In this document: positions 49,001 to 60,610 of the stretch, piece after piece
Layout of the letters: each line of letters starts with the position of its first letter
How positions within the stretch are numbered: position 1 is the stretch's first letter
NCBI RefSeq assembly: GCF_035582795.1
Contig: NC_134366.1
Span: 10,632,161 to 10,696,160 of the forward strand
From: Mycteria americana
Lineage: Eukaryota; Chordata; Aves; Ciconiiformes; Ciconiidae
Length of the DNA stretch: 64,000 bases
Direction of reading: 5' to 3'
Made by a program: the position numbers and the translations under genes
The notes under the pieces: generated by a model
Told to the model about the DNA's origin: nothing
Database searches by the model: none
Seen by the model: only the letters and a program-made list of their open reading frames with translations

Positions 49001-50429
49001 GCCCCTCCGGCAAAGATGGGTAAGTGGCTGTAGGGTGAAAGATCCTGATGCTGAAGGGATGCCCAGGGAGGGGTTATTGGATGAAAACCAGGTCACCAGC
49101 TCCTGAAGCTGGTACACCAGGAATACGAGTAGGAGTGGAAATGGGGAAGTCATCTGGGAGGCAGGGTGTCTCCAGCAGCTCTTCATTCCCAGGTCTGGCA
49201 GCTGAAAAGGCTCTTGAGGAGTCTAGGTGCTGGAGGTTGGTTGCCATCCCGGAGTCGATTTGCCTCTTGTATTTGTTTCCTTGTGACCATTTGCTTTCAA
49301 TGTGGTAACTAAGAGTCTGGCTATATATCTTGCTAATTGCTTTCTCTCTTGTTTTGCCATTGAGTTTACTTGATCCCCTGTGTACACTAGTCTTAAATAC
49401 ACTTAGCTGAAAATCAGTAGATTTTTACCGAGTAGAGGAATCAGGTTCTAGACCAGGTTTTCAGCAGAGAGAAAAAAACCCTCATAGGTTTACAAAAAGG
49501 ACCATATAAAGGTGTTTGCAGCACTTGTGTGCGGGCATGACAGACTCCAGGAAGCCTGAAACTTCCCTGGAGGTAGGGCACTGCCTGCTTCTTGTTGAGG
49601 AGTTGCTATCACAGACTAGAGATCCAGGAGTAAGTCTCTCACAGAGGCTGCCATCTGGCAGTATATATTTTTCAACCGGCATGCAAGTCCCAACCTCTGA
49701 CTTCCCCAGGAACATCTCTGGAGGGCAGCGAGTAGGTCTGAACACCCTTTCTCTGGCTGCTCTGCAAAGATACCATTAAAAGATCCATCCCTGTGTGACC
49801 ACCACAGCGTACGCAATGCTTCAGATGAGCTCCTACCCAGACAAAGCCTTACTCCAGGACACTATGGCAGCAGTTTTCCCAAAATGGGATGCACTGACCT
49901 AACAGCCACTTCCCAGTAGAAGAAGGACCTATTCCTTTCCCTTTCCCACAGCTCTGCTCCCTGCCACACACTCTTGTCATTTACCATGTGGCAGGTCTGG
50001 GTCTCTCTGGATCCCTCTGCAAAAGGATGCAGCTCATTAACTCAGCAAGAAACCTTTTTTTTTCCTTGGTTACCAAAAATTACAGGAGACTGGACTGACA
50101 GGCAGCAGAGGGCCATGAGAAGGGTCTGAGGAAACTAGAGAGAGTGGGAGCATGCGGCTGAGTGTAGGGAAAGGGCACAAGACTCATGTCTCCATTTTTA
50201 AGGCAGTAGCGAGCCATTAGAACAGCCCACCAGATCATGATACTTAGCTTAATACATCGTTAGCTGTCCTAGAAATATTAGTCCTGGTATAACTGAAGAC
50301 AGCCTTCTCACAAGTGCCCCAGGCTGGTGGCTCACAGCTGCCCTACGATCAACTCATGACCTTTCAGTCATGAAAGCTCAGCCCAGTGATGAGCTCCCAT
50401 CTTACAGGAGGCGTTTTGGGTGTTAGTTC
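46035..50429. other. Spacer; possible conserved non-coding segment at 47.5-48.1 kb
   Basis: No exon supported. The part from 47,520 to 48,080 is AT-rich, free of recognised repeats and contains short homeodomain-like words, so it could hold a regulatory element. That is only a guess without alignments. A T-run lies at 47,457-47,469. Confidence 0.3.
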
Positions 50430-50620
50430 CAGACGTATCAGTTAGTGTTTTGCACCTTGAATGAATTTCACCCTGTTTCCATTATTTCAGTCCACAGTGC
50501 CATGCAATTCCTTCTGTACAACATACCAGTTCTTCTCTGTTTGGCAACACCTCCCAGCTTTGTGCCATCAACACACACCATCAACACGCTCCTGACATTT
50601 GTGCCAATTTAGCATTTGCA
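50430..50620 (-). mobile_element. Ancient CR1-type LINE fragment, antisense
   Basis: The plus strand resembles the complement of the reverse-transcriptase-encoding part of old sauropsid CR1-type LINEs. In order: aatttcaccctgtttccatt, then tcagtccacagtgccatgca, then cacctcccagctttgtgcca, then tcaacacacaccatcaacac. It is strongly diverged, and the boundaries are approximate. No coding capacity. Confidence 0.5.
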
Positions 50621-50739
50621 TTTAGGCTACATTTTCAACAAACCACATGCTACTACATATACCCTGACAGAGGATGACATAACCCCATGTCATCACTTAG
50701 TACAGCATTTGATGCTAAACACCCTCCTGGCAAGATTGT

Positions 50740-50790
50740 TGTAACTCCCACTGAAATCAAAAGGGGTCTTTGCCCTGATGTTAGTATGCC
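50740..50790. repeat. Fragment resembling the 'CATTGA..TCAATG' amniote repeat
   Basis: gtaactcccactgaaatcaa followed by aaggggtctttgcc resembles a decayed copy of a repeat common in sauropsid genomes, with the core 'actcccattgaagtcaatggg'. Short and diverged. Confidence 0.3.
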
Positions 50791-52520
50791 AGGCCACCAC
50801 GCCGAACAGGCTGAAAAGTTTAAGATCAGTAAGTATCAGTTGTGAAGAAAATGGTTTGAATACGCCAGTGGTTTTTTAGGGTAAATTTTGTAGCTTTATA
50901 TTGATCAATACAACGGGAAAAAAACCACCCTGTGTTTAAACAAAATTACAGTGAATTGCTCAAAGGCAAAACAAAATTCTCTGCTCAGCTGTTTGGCTCA
51001 CATTCATCTCCCTTACTCCTATAGAAGTGACATTTTAATTAACTGTGTCAGGTGGATGTGTAACATCTCTGCTGAAAAGCCTGTATCTGCTCAGCTGTGT
51101 GTCATAGTTTCTACACCACTAACATCTACAAGAGGTCACGCTTTTGTGGTAGGAGGATCCAAATTCTGAACAAATACTTTATAATACATAATCTGTCTAA
51201 GCTTTTCTTCTACTTGCACAAATCTACGGAAAGTAGTGATTTCCTTGGATTATTTAAATACACATTCTTTTTCTATAAGCAAGCAAAAAAATTTCTATAG
51301 CAGGATCAAAAATCAGTTCTTTGTGGGTAATAAACAGTTTTGCATGGGACTGGCAGGCTAAATGGTAGCGATTTTGTTCCTCGAGTGAGTGCTTTTAGCT
51401 ATGAATACCTAAGTGTGCAAATGTAAACTGCTGCTTCTGCAAATATATGTGCAGCTCTGAGGTTCACTTTCTGTGAATGTTAATGGACACAGAATTCAAT
51501 CACATGAATATTCAAAGAAAGTGAACACAAAAGCAGCACAAGTGTGGTTGAAGCAAACAGATTTAAAAATGTAAGCCCAGAATCATGGCTTCCCCCCGCC
51601 CCACCAGTGTGAGTGCCTGAAACTTTGAGAGCTTTACAGCATTGACCGGACTCTGAATTTTTCAGGTAAATACAATGGGATACAAGCCCTGAGACTCCAC
51701 AGAGTCTTATGAGGAACGTATCGGTTGTATCACAAAGTCTGATTTGGATCTGAAGCTTTGCTAGTCAACTGTCAGCTCAGACCTAGATGGGACCACTGTG
51801 GTGCGGGAAATGCTTCTACCGGGATGACAAGGAGATGGTCAAAGAAGAGGATCACTAGCTTTATGGAGCCCCTTGTCAAACCAGGAATGAGGGGGAGCAA
51901 GCAGGGAAATAATGTGTGAAATCCTGTGAAAGGTGAGGGATGAAGGTGAGCAATACTTTTATTTTTTTCAAATACAATTTGAAATACAAATACAATATTT
52001 TTTCAAAATAACAATGTACGTTGGGGTGTAAATTGCAAGTGTGTGATTTTAACATCAGTGAGCGGGAGGGAGAAACAAAGGAGGAATGGAAATCTATATA
52101 TACACTTATATATGTACTTGAACATATATTCTCAATCTGTCACCTTAAGATGTGCCCACTTAGCTGCAGCTGTGAGTGGGAACCTCTGAAAGAGTCACTG
52201 AAGCAGGAGTGGGCATACAAATATAATTAAACTCCAGGAGGCTGGAGTGCTGCCTTTTGTTATTCAGGAACTTTCCTGATGCATTTTAATTTTACCAATA
52301 AAGAAATCGCACACAGACACAATCTACAGGGAAAGAACATTGGAGGTTATGAACGAAACCAGTTAAAACTAAAGAGAAGCAATTCAGACCTTTGGAAAAA
52401 CTAACGGCGTTTTTCCAAGCGCATCATGAGCATACGATCAGCGGGAGCTCACCACTCAACAGTAATGTGAGTAAATGGCATCTCCCACAGTGATAGTGGG
52501 GAAACTGAGGCACGTATGTG
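50791..52520. other. Spacer without supported features
   Basis: AT-rich DNA, with only short chance frames and no repeat recognised. Confidence 0.45.
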
Positions 52521-52524
52521 ACTG

Positions 52525-52605
52525 GGGCTCTGATTCTGCAAAGCACTTACTTAAATATATGCTTCAAACATGAACCACCCTCACTGATGGCAAACATTGC
52601 TTTCC
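52525..52605. repeat. Half of an ancient palindromic amniote repeat
   Basis: gattctgcaaagcacttact then taaatatatgcttcaaacat resembles the widespread sauropsid element whose arms read 'gatcctgcaaacacttacgcacgtgcttaa' around a CATTGACTTCAATG core. Here the core is decayed (actgatggcaa) and the second arm is not visible. Confidence 0.4.
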
Positions 52606-55600
52606 TGAATGTAGTAACCATTTGTCTCAAATCCCTCCACCTTAAAACAAGGATAATGTTTGCTGGAGGGTGTTTAGCCATCATAGCCAATGATGGCTAT
52701 GCTTAGAATTATTCTGTGGTTAGAAATATGCATTTGTTCACTTTGCTGAGACAAAAGCTACGCATATGGCTGAAGACCACAACAGGAGATGGTCAGAGAC
52801 GGGCTTGGGATAGGAGTACTGTTGAGAATATCAGGCACAACTATCCCTGGTTTGATGGCAGTAGGAAGTGAGGAAGAGCAAGGACTGAGGCTGGTAGGTG
52901 ATGGACAAGATACGAAGGTATGTAGGAAGCCTCAGAGAGACGCACTGTTGAATCTGTGTGGCTGTTTCAATGGAAATTAAACGTAGCATGCTTACTACCA
53001 TGCAGAATATGCAGTAACAAGCCTGGGGCTTCCTAGATACCCTTAGAGTACATCAACGTAAGCGGGGGATACTGGGGAAAGGCTCATTTTCTCCCCTCAT
53101 TCACCTTGCAAGTTGGGCAAGACGTGGTGGGGCAGAAATCGGCCCATTTCTTTTCAGTATATTCCTTTCTAATCCTCTTCTTAAGAACTAAGGCAAAGCT
53201 GCAGTGATTAGTGCAAGCTCCATGGTCAGAATCTTCATTTCTTCATGCCACCTTCATTTCTGCCACACAGCAACTTGCTTCTTCAATAGCTTCAATAGAA
53301 TATGGATGATATTTATTTATTTAGCTAGTAGGAAGGGTTTGGGTAACATAGTCATTCTGTGAGGTCTTGATGCCTGTTCTAGTGGCATAACAGCTGACGA
53401 CAGATCCTCAATAATCAAATCTAAATGCATTTTCAAAGAAATTAAAGACTACCTGTCATTATATCATTATACTATCTTATTGGCACTATGTCTACTGCCG
53501 TTTTACTGATACTCCTCCAGACTAGTGAGATCTGATAAAAATTTGCATTTCAGTTTACATTATTTATCAGAAGTTTAATTTTAGTATTCTGTGGCTGACT
53601 TCATAAATGTCTCATAATGATAATAACTGCAACTCTATGCACAGTTGCGTTAAGACCTACCAAAACTCTAGCACACAAGGTTACTTGCTCTCTGTGTGGT
53701 TCCAACACAGAATAACTCTCTCTCTATTCCACTCAGTGTCAGCACCTCCTGCCTCTTCTGGAAATGCCACCCAATGACTTGGAGATGGTATAAACACATC
53801 ATTGAAATCAATTTACTTAAAAGGATTGTGAACCTTGATATAGGGGGAGATTTACTTTGATAAGTTATGGAAAATTGCTGCAAAGGCCGGTACTACCTGG
53901 CTGCTTTTCCATTTTTCTTCAATGAGGATCTGGTGAAAAAGCAGCATTTGGGTAAGTTTCATCTCCCCTAACCTGAGTCATTTAGGAAGCAAGCACATAG
54001 TCTACACCAGCCACGTGGGGTCCCTCTACATTCAGGGAAGGGGAGAGACACCTTCATCTCTCTTACTGTGGGCTCTCAGAGCTTATGCTGAGGGGCCACT
54101 GTGATTTTGGACAGTCCCTCCTCAGGAAGACTTACTTTTCCCTGTCAGTGCTTTGCCAAAAATGTTGCCTTAAAAAAAAAATACTGACGAAAAGATTCTC
54201 TTTAAGTGTCTTTTTCACAAAAAGCCTGTGTTCTTTGAAAATTTTCTGATCCTTCACTTTGAACAGCATCCAAACACTGAAATAAAACCTAAACAATGTC
54301 TTGTTGCTAATTTTCTTTTTCCATATTCCAATGCTCCCGCTTTCTCTCCATTTTTATTTTCCTTTGCTTTTCCAACAGAGGGAAAACAGAACAGAAAATA
54401 CAGAGAGAGAGGAAGATTAAGGCTATTTAACTACACTGTTAAAGGCTCTCTGAACACACAGCCAGGGACCCACTCAGGACTCTCAGGGCAAGTATGGCTT
54501 CACCATAGGATATTCTCTGCAGACTTGTATGGGATTAGGTGAGCAGGGTTACCTCTCCACTTTCTACTCAGCCATTAACCTCCAGCAATCTGCTCTTCAT
54601 ACTCCTGGGCTTCTCTGAGTTGAAGGGATAAGAGAGAATTTACGGTAATGGCTCATTTTTGCCATATCTGGGCCCTGGTAGCAGATATTGTATTCCTTTC
54701 ATCAACCTGGTGACTCAAAGCAGGCAGGATGCTGCAAGTCAGACAGAGCAGCCTGGTTGATTATTCTGCAAATATTTTGCTTTTTCAAATTTGCTTACAT
54801 ATCAAAATATGGGTTTAGCTGATAAAAGCCATTACAATCTATCAGGCAAATACTCAGTAATTTCCAAATTAGTCCATGGACTACAATACATTCAACTGAT
54901 CTTTATAATCTCTCTTGTAAAAAAAATCCACCGTTCTAAGAATTACCTAAACATGGATTTACCAGGCAGATAGCTTGCAATGTAAATGACTTGTGTTTGG
55001 ATAGGTAGAATGCATATCAAAATGCATGCTCAAATGAGAGACCATATTGACTCTTTCCGAGCTGTTATGGTCTATTAGATAAATATTATCTTGGTTCAGG
55101 ATTGTGGTAGTTTTCTATATGCACAGTTTCCTGATAAGCCATATGGACTCTCAGATAAAATTGTGTCTTCAGATTTAGAAAGTGATATGGCTGAATAGCT
55201 GTAATGAGTATGAGGAAGCTCCTGTTAACCAATTAATCAGAATGTGTCACTGAATGCCCCCTCCCCTTTTTGTGTTCGTATGTGCTATAATATATACCCA
55301 GCAAACATGCATTGCTCAGTGGTATTTTGACAAAAAACACATGCCGAGGGCACGGCAACCAATCCTGGTACAGTTGTGGTTGTATTTGTACCCCTACACT
55401 ACTGTGATTCCAGTCATCTTTCTGATTATTTTACATCTTGTTCACACAAATGCACATACACGTACAAGCACGGCTCACCAATATTAACAGAAAGAACTTC
55501 ACTGATTTCAAAGGCATGGATTTTGGTCACGCATTGCCTTTTCTCACTTAATAATAACATACTAAACACATTTTTCAATTGTGAATGGCAAAAGCTCAGT

Positions 55601-55611
55601 GGATTTACATT
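52606..55611. other. Spacer without supported genes
   Basis: AT-rich sequence with no exon meeting splice plus frame criteria and no recognised mobile element. Confidence 0.45.
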
Positions 55612-56021
55612 TCATCTACATGGAATGTGAGCTCCAGGGATCCCTGCGTAACTTGTAAAGAGTTCACATGAACTGACCAAGGCTGGGACACAAACCAAGA
55701 GGAGAACCACCAGCTGAAGCCAGGTCCTAGCTTTGTAGGTGACACACCAAGCAACCTCTCCATCCTTAATAAACATGGGGATTTGTCCAGTGCATTTGTA
55801 CACCACGTTGATGTGAGAAATTAGCTGGTGAATTCCAGTTTGTTTAAAGTGACTCTGGATCTCAGAGCTGACTATTTTTTTCCTTCTTGGTACACCTTGC
55901 AAAAGAGGTCTCTTGCTACTACCTACACAACTGCTACTTGAAGAGGACAAAAAAAGACATGATTTCTGGATAAACTGAATTTTGTCCAGCTGCTCCTCAT
56001 GGTTAGAGGAGTAATCTTCTC
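55612..56021 (-). CDS. Candidate terminal coding exon, minus strand
   Basis: Seen: on the minus strand an excellent acceptor (acctttgtgttgttcttcag) ends at 56,022. The phase-1 frame reads EDYSSNHEEQLDKIQFIQKS, a serine run, a basic PRRKK patch, QSHFKQTGIHQLISHINVVY, and a hydrophobic segment WLQLVVLLLVCVPALVSS. It stops at TGA 55,612-55,614, about 136 codons. The hydrophobic stretch could be a C-terminal membrane anchor. No AATAAA was found soon after the stop. A TATA box and donor lie about 0.9 kb upstream (56,852-56,978), but their phase does not match this frame directly. A frame this long can arise by chance in 64 kb. Family not recognised. Confidence 0.25.
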
Positions 56022-56851
56022 CTGAAGAACAACACAAAGGTGTACCTACACCGCATGGTTCAGCATTATGCAGAGATAACCAAGGTACCTTAGGGTACCA
56101 CAGGCCTTATAAATGACCCCTGGGGTGCTTTCCCATAACTGCCACTCAGAACAGGCAGCACATCAGTGCTAAGTATCTTGTAAAAAGTTTTTTGAAAGAA
56201 TCTAAAATTTTCTCCTAGCAGAAAAAGTGCCCCATGGCTGCTGGGTAGGAAGCTCCCAGATAGCTGGGGAGGCGAGTCTCACTTTGGGAAAGGGATGGCC
56301 CAAACACAGGCAAGGCCACGAGTACCATTACATTATTCCTCACAAACGGGTTAAGCAGCTTTATTCTAGACCATTCCTGATTTTACCTCCAGACCTCAGA
56401 AGCTAAGGCAACAGATGGCATATTAAGAAAGTAATTTTAGCAGGTGAGGAATGTAACTTCATTTGGTCCTCTGTTCCATGACTTTCTTGTTATCTTAATA
56501 TTACTTAAAAGTAGCTCTGCTTTGAATGGCTAAATTCGTTCTCTGAAGCACGCTGCTGAAATGTAAACATCATACAACTTTGATTTCTTATGAATAGAGA
56601 ACACATGCTGTTACTGAAAAGAACATACAAGATTGCCACGCTTTTAGAAATCCAATCTTAATTATAAGTCGGGATTGGAGGACACAGTAAGCTTTTGCCC
56701 ATTCACCGTGGCTAAAGATAATTTCCAAGCCTCTACAAAAGTCGTACTTTGCAGGTCTGTTTGCATTCTTGTATTTCACCAGGAGAGCAGTATTTCCAGC
56801 TCCTAGTCCTTGCAGAGGAAGCTGCGGGCACTGTCTAATGCTGTTGCCTAC

Positions 56852-56949
56852 CTTTGTGAAAAGGACATCACCATCTTGCCTGTGCTCATGTTCACAGCCA
56901 TCCGCCATGAATCAGTGTCAAGATGTTCAGCTTTGAACAGCTCTCCCAT
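56852..56949 (-). CDS. Candidate first exon behind a TATA box, minus strand
   Basis: On the minus strand TATAAAAG (56,971-56,978) is followed about 30 nt later by ATG at 56,949, and the stretch ends in a good donor (TTCACAAAG|gtaggc) at 56,852. Two frames are open. MGELFKAEHLDTDSWRMAVN leaves in phase 2. MADGCEHEHRQDGDVLFTK starts at 56,908 and leaves in phase 0. With transcription starting near 56,947, the second ATG is the more natural start, though its context is weak. Either would need an intermediate exon to reach the long frame at 55.6-56.0 kb. Speculative. Confidence 0.2.
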
Positions 56950-56970
56950 GTTGTAAATGTGCTGTTGATG

Positions 56971-56978
56971 CTTTTATA
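56971..56978 (-). promoter_or_regulatory. Possible TATA box (TATAAAAG)
   Basis: Perfect TATAAAAG on the minus strand, preceded by a poly-A/T run and followed at +30 by a candidate first exon. TATA-like words are frequent in AT-rich DNA, so its role rests on the neighbouring donor. Confidence 0.22.
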
Positions 56979-56999
56979 GGCCAAATTACAGTTTTTTTT

Positions 57000-58490
57000 T
57001 TTTTTATGAAAACATACCTCTTTCTGTGTATATTATTAGTCTGTATGTCACACTTGGAATGTGAAAATAACGCAATCATGTGCCTGAAGCATCAAAAAGT
57101 GTCAAAATAAAACCAACAGCAAACAGTTGCTTTATTGTCCCAAAAATTTGACCAGAGGCAAGTGAAGATGAGGCCTCATTTTCAGCAGCGACTGGATCCA
57201 CTGGCACATGTAACTTACCAAACCAAAGCTGCACACGGTAGAAGTTTTGGCTTCCCTTTGCTTTTCCAGGCTCTAATATTTTATGCAGCTTATTTTAAAT
57301 AACTAAAACAAATGGGAAAGAGCTGAGCATTGATAATAATATTTCAAAGTTCTAAAAACCACTGTGACTAAAAATGTTGACCCGCAAAACCCTAGGTAAG
57401 GGCACAGCCTCCCCTATTTCCAACATGTAAGTCACCTGGGAGGAACTCTTAGTGCTGGGCAGAGCAGAACTGGCAGGAAATAACGCACACTTTATTCTTG
57501 CTGCCACAGTGCAGGTTATTACAAGAACTCAGCTCGCTTTATTCAAATAACCGTTTTGGAAATAGGCTGCATTTCTGCGCCTTGTATTTCAGTGCACCTT
57601 TGGCGTTGTCAGACTCTAAAACCAGCAGCGCGCTCTGCGGCTGGCTGTTGTGAAGACAGCTATCCCTTCCATTCTTCAGGAAACGCTGTTCTCATGAGAT
57701 TTCCAGGACAGCCCATGCTCTGTTCAAAAGGCTTGGATAGGCTTGAATAAACATCTGACCTTCTTGAGGAAGAAAATGTAAACCTCCCTCCCCTCCCACC
57801 CCAGCTGGGATTCTTTTGAGGTTCTTTTCTACTATTTGTCTTTATTTATCAAGCAAAGACAATATGTTTGACCCTATATAAGAACAGAAGACTTTCAGAC
57901 TTCAAGAAGTTTTCAGCTATAATGGAAATACATGAAGAAGTTCAAAATTGTGAATAAATATGAAGTTGGTAGGAAGGAATTTTTTAAGTTTTTTACGCTG
58001 TGAAGAATACACAGAATAAGTAAAACCCCTCGTGCTTCTAGGTGCACAGCATATGATGAGCCCCATCCCCAGCTCAGTGTGACAACTGCTCCTATAATTA
58101 TATTGCAGGTTTTGTGGAAGAAGTGCACAACTGTGTGGCTTGATCACCCAGGATTTGGAAGGTCTTTCATGTTTTTATTTTACTAAAGCATTGCTATTTT
58201 CAGCCAATTTTAATGTGTGCCATCAAAACCCAAAAGTCAGTTAAATAGATGCGGGTTTTCTTTTTTATTAAACGCGTGCCTTTTCACTTGCCTTTTTTCA
58301 CTGAACATTTCATGTCCTCCTTCAAGTTGTTCTAGGTTCAGCCTCCAAGAGAGTAGCGAGGGAAAATCAGGCCATTTAAAAATAAAATAGATTACTTCTG
58401 CACAGCATTCTTTAATCAAAACCATTATAACTGATGGCTCAGAGCCTTGATTACACCTCTTCAGAGGGCACCCCTTGATTTTGTGCGACA
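57000..58490. other. Spacer without supported genes
   Basis: AT-rich sequence, with no exon or recognised mobile element. Confidence 0.45.
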
Positions 58491-58498
58491 TCCCTGAT

Positions 58499-58528
58499 TA
58501 TTTTATTTACTTATTTATTTATTTATTA
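58499..58528. repeat. (TTTA)n microsatellite
   Basis: Imperfect TTTA run (ttatttacttatttatttat and on). Simple sequence only. Confidence 0.85.
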
Positions 58529-58747
58529 GCTTTTACTTTCTGCCTTGATTTCTAGGTCACCGAGTTGAGGCTCTTTCTTGCTTTAAATGGACTTGCTTGT
58601 TTCTCAGTGGCAGGTTATTTTTCTTACAGGGGCTATGAAGTAAACAAGCCCCTTTTTCAGAAGAAGACAAAAATTCCCGTGATCACATATTCCTGGAGTT
58701 CTTTCTCTTTTTTTCCCCCACTAGCCCCTGTGGAGAGCAAGATTGGA

Positions 58748-59905
58748 CCAAGAGTCATTCCTCCCGACCTCTCCCGAGCCCCCGCGGAGCTAAGGGCCAA
58801 AAGGTCATTTTCTCAGGTTCCCTCCGGAGGGAGAATCCAAAGGTCATTCCCTCCCTCCCCAACTCACCCCAAGTGCGTCTGAGAGACATTTAAAACTCCT
58901 CTGAAGAGGGAGGGGAGAGACCGAGTCCATGTGCTTTACCTACTGCCCCTCAACAGCCAAGAGATGTGAACTGGGGCTGTGCATGAAATGTTTACCTTGA
59001 CGCTCAAACCTACTCAGGCTTGGCCTTGGGTTCAAAGTTTGGCCTTGGGTTCAAAGTTTGGCACTTTATGAAATTCAGCAGGGATGGGCAGAGATTGCTC
59101 ACACAGCTGTGAAGTGGGCCTAACTGTTTCTGCTTTCTCTTCTATTCCCCAAATCTTCCTCCTCCTCCTCTCAGTCCCCAGGATCCTTCTTCTCCTCCCT
59201 GATCCGGGTTTCACTAGGAATTAACCAGATGCCATTAAGAAGTGGTGCTGAACAGCTCTGAACCTCCCGATGTTCCTGGTTCTTGGGAACGGAGCTGCAG
59301 GGATCATTTTACGAGTCCCCTTAGAAAACAAACCCAGATAGACTCACACAGCCTCACCCGGAGCTCCTGCTGCTGCTGCCCGCTGCCCTGTCATCCATGA
59401 ACCCTGTGGACTGGTTTTGGAACCACTCTGCATTTCCCAAGACAGAAGTAAATACTCAGGGTTAGCATCTCTACACTTCCTCCTCATCCCTTTCAAGGAA
59501 AAAGTCTCTTTTTCTTGCTCTCTGAATGACGAAGGAAAAGAGAGAGATTTCTCATCCTTAATTTCTTTGACCTACCGAGGAAGGAAGGGAGAGAAGAGCA
59601 ACAGTTATTTCACAAGGTCCCCTGCAGAAGGGGGGCACCAAGGGTCACTTCCTCTCAATCTGTCCCCTCCGAAGGAGAGCAGTTCGGCTGTGTCAATGCC
59701 ACGGTCCCTTTTGTGGTGGATAGGCAGCCGGAGGTCATCCCCTGCCCCAGCCCTGCTCTCGCTGCGGATGCACACACTCTCCTGCGCACTTGCTTTCTCT
59801 CGCACACGGGGGGCAGGGGAGATTAGTTCTTTTTTCCTCTCTCCGCTTTGTATAGAGGGAACTCACAAGTCACTACCTGGGCCCCTTTCGGAAAGAGACA
59901 ATAAC
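58748..59905. repeat. Diverged repeat of about 45 bp with AGGTCA half-sites
   Basis: At least six segments share a layout: an (A)AGGTCAYTYCCTC-like start, a pyrimidine middle, and a CCTCCGRAGG-like dyad followed by GAGA. Examples start at about 58,751, 58,799, 58,839, 59,639, 59,730 and 59,862. The dyad is perfect once (ccctccggaggg, 58,820-58,831). Two plus-strand open frames cross the region (58,565-58,882 and 59,417-59,980), and the repeat recurs in their peptides (RSFPPSP, GSLPLNLSPP, KSLPGPLSE). The frames lack splice or start support, so they are treated as by-products of the repeat. Copy alignment is by eye. Confidence 0.4.
59022..59059. repeat. Perfect 19-bp tandem duplication
   Basis: ggccttgggttcaaagttt occurs twice, head to tail, at 59,022 and 59,041, inside the spacer between the two blocks of the diverged repeat. 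Confidence 0.95.
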
Positions 59906-60475
59906 AAAAGGGCAGTTCCTAGAGGGTTTCTTTCTGAAGATTTTTCAGGGAGGCTGCTGGGGCGTAATAGAATTAGCTGAGCAAAGCTTTAAAATCCAAA
60001 CAACAGTGAAATGCTGAAGCATAGGTTTTGCGCCACTTGGAGGTTTTGGTGACACTGCCCAGCACAGCTGCAAATCCATGGCAAAATTTCTGCTGACCTC
60101 TGGGTACACACCAGCCCTAAATTTGGGGAAAACACTAAGGTCCTGTGAAGCACTGTAAGAAAGCAAGGATCAAGTGAAATACACTGGAAAATTCAGGTTC
60201 TGTGTTATCACTCAGGAAACACTAAATAAAAACACCTACCCTGCTTGTTGTTTGGGGTTTCAGCTGCTGCAGGTGACTCCTTTAGGGCCTGATCTGAATC
60301 CTTTGAACTAATGCAAGTGTTCTGGCTGAATTTCATGTGCCTTGGGTCAGGCCGTGACCAGGCTTCTGTCTTTACATTAGTCTCCGGGAAGATCTTTAAG
60401 CAGCTAACGGGGAATTAAGAGTCCTTGTCAAGAGCTACCTTTTCACAGATGATCTTCTGATTCCTTCAAGTCTTG

Positions 60476-60610
60476 GGGCCAAATTTTATTCAGAGATAGG
60501 GGTTTGCAGTTCCCATTGAAGTCAATGAGCTAGTCTTTTCCACCTCCAAAGCACAGACAAGAGAAGTAAGCATTATGTAGCTGCTTACCTTGGAACAAGA
60601 ATTTGGCCCT
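60476..60610. repeat. MITE-like palindromic repeat of amniote type
   Basis: The element starts ggggccaaattt and ends aatttggccct, giving terminal inverted repeats of about 10 bp. A central CATTGA-AG-TCAATG dyad (about 60,514-60,527) matches the core of a repeat family spread through reptile and bird genomes. About 135 bp long with no coding capacity. The arms are otherwise diverged. Confidence 0.5.

Noticed and set aside
59417..59980. 187-codon plus-strand open frame as a gene
   Set aside because: The frame lies in the diverged repeat. The Ser/Pro peptide recurrences follow the DNA repeat, and there is no splice or polyadenylation context.
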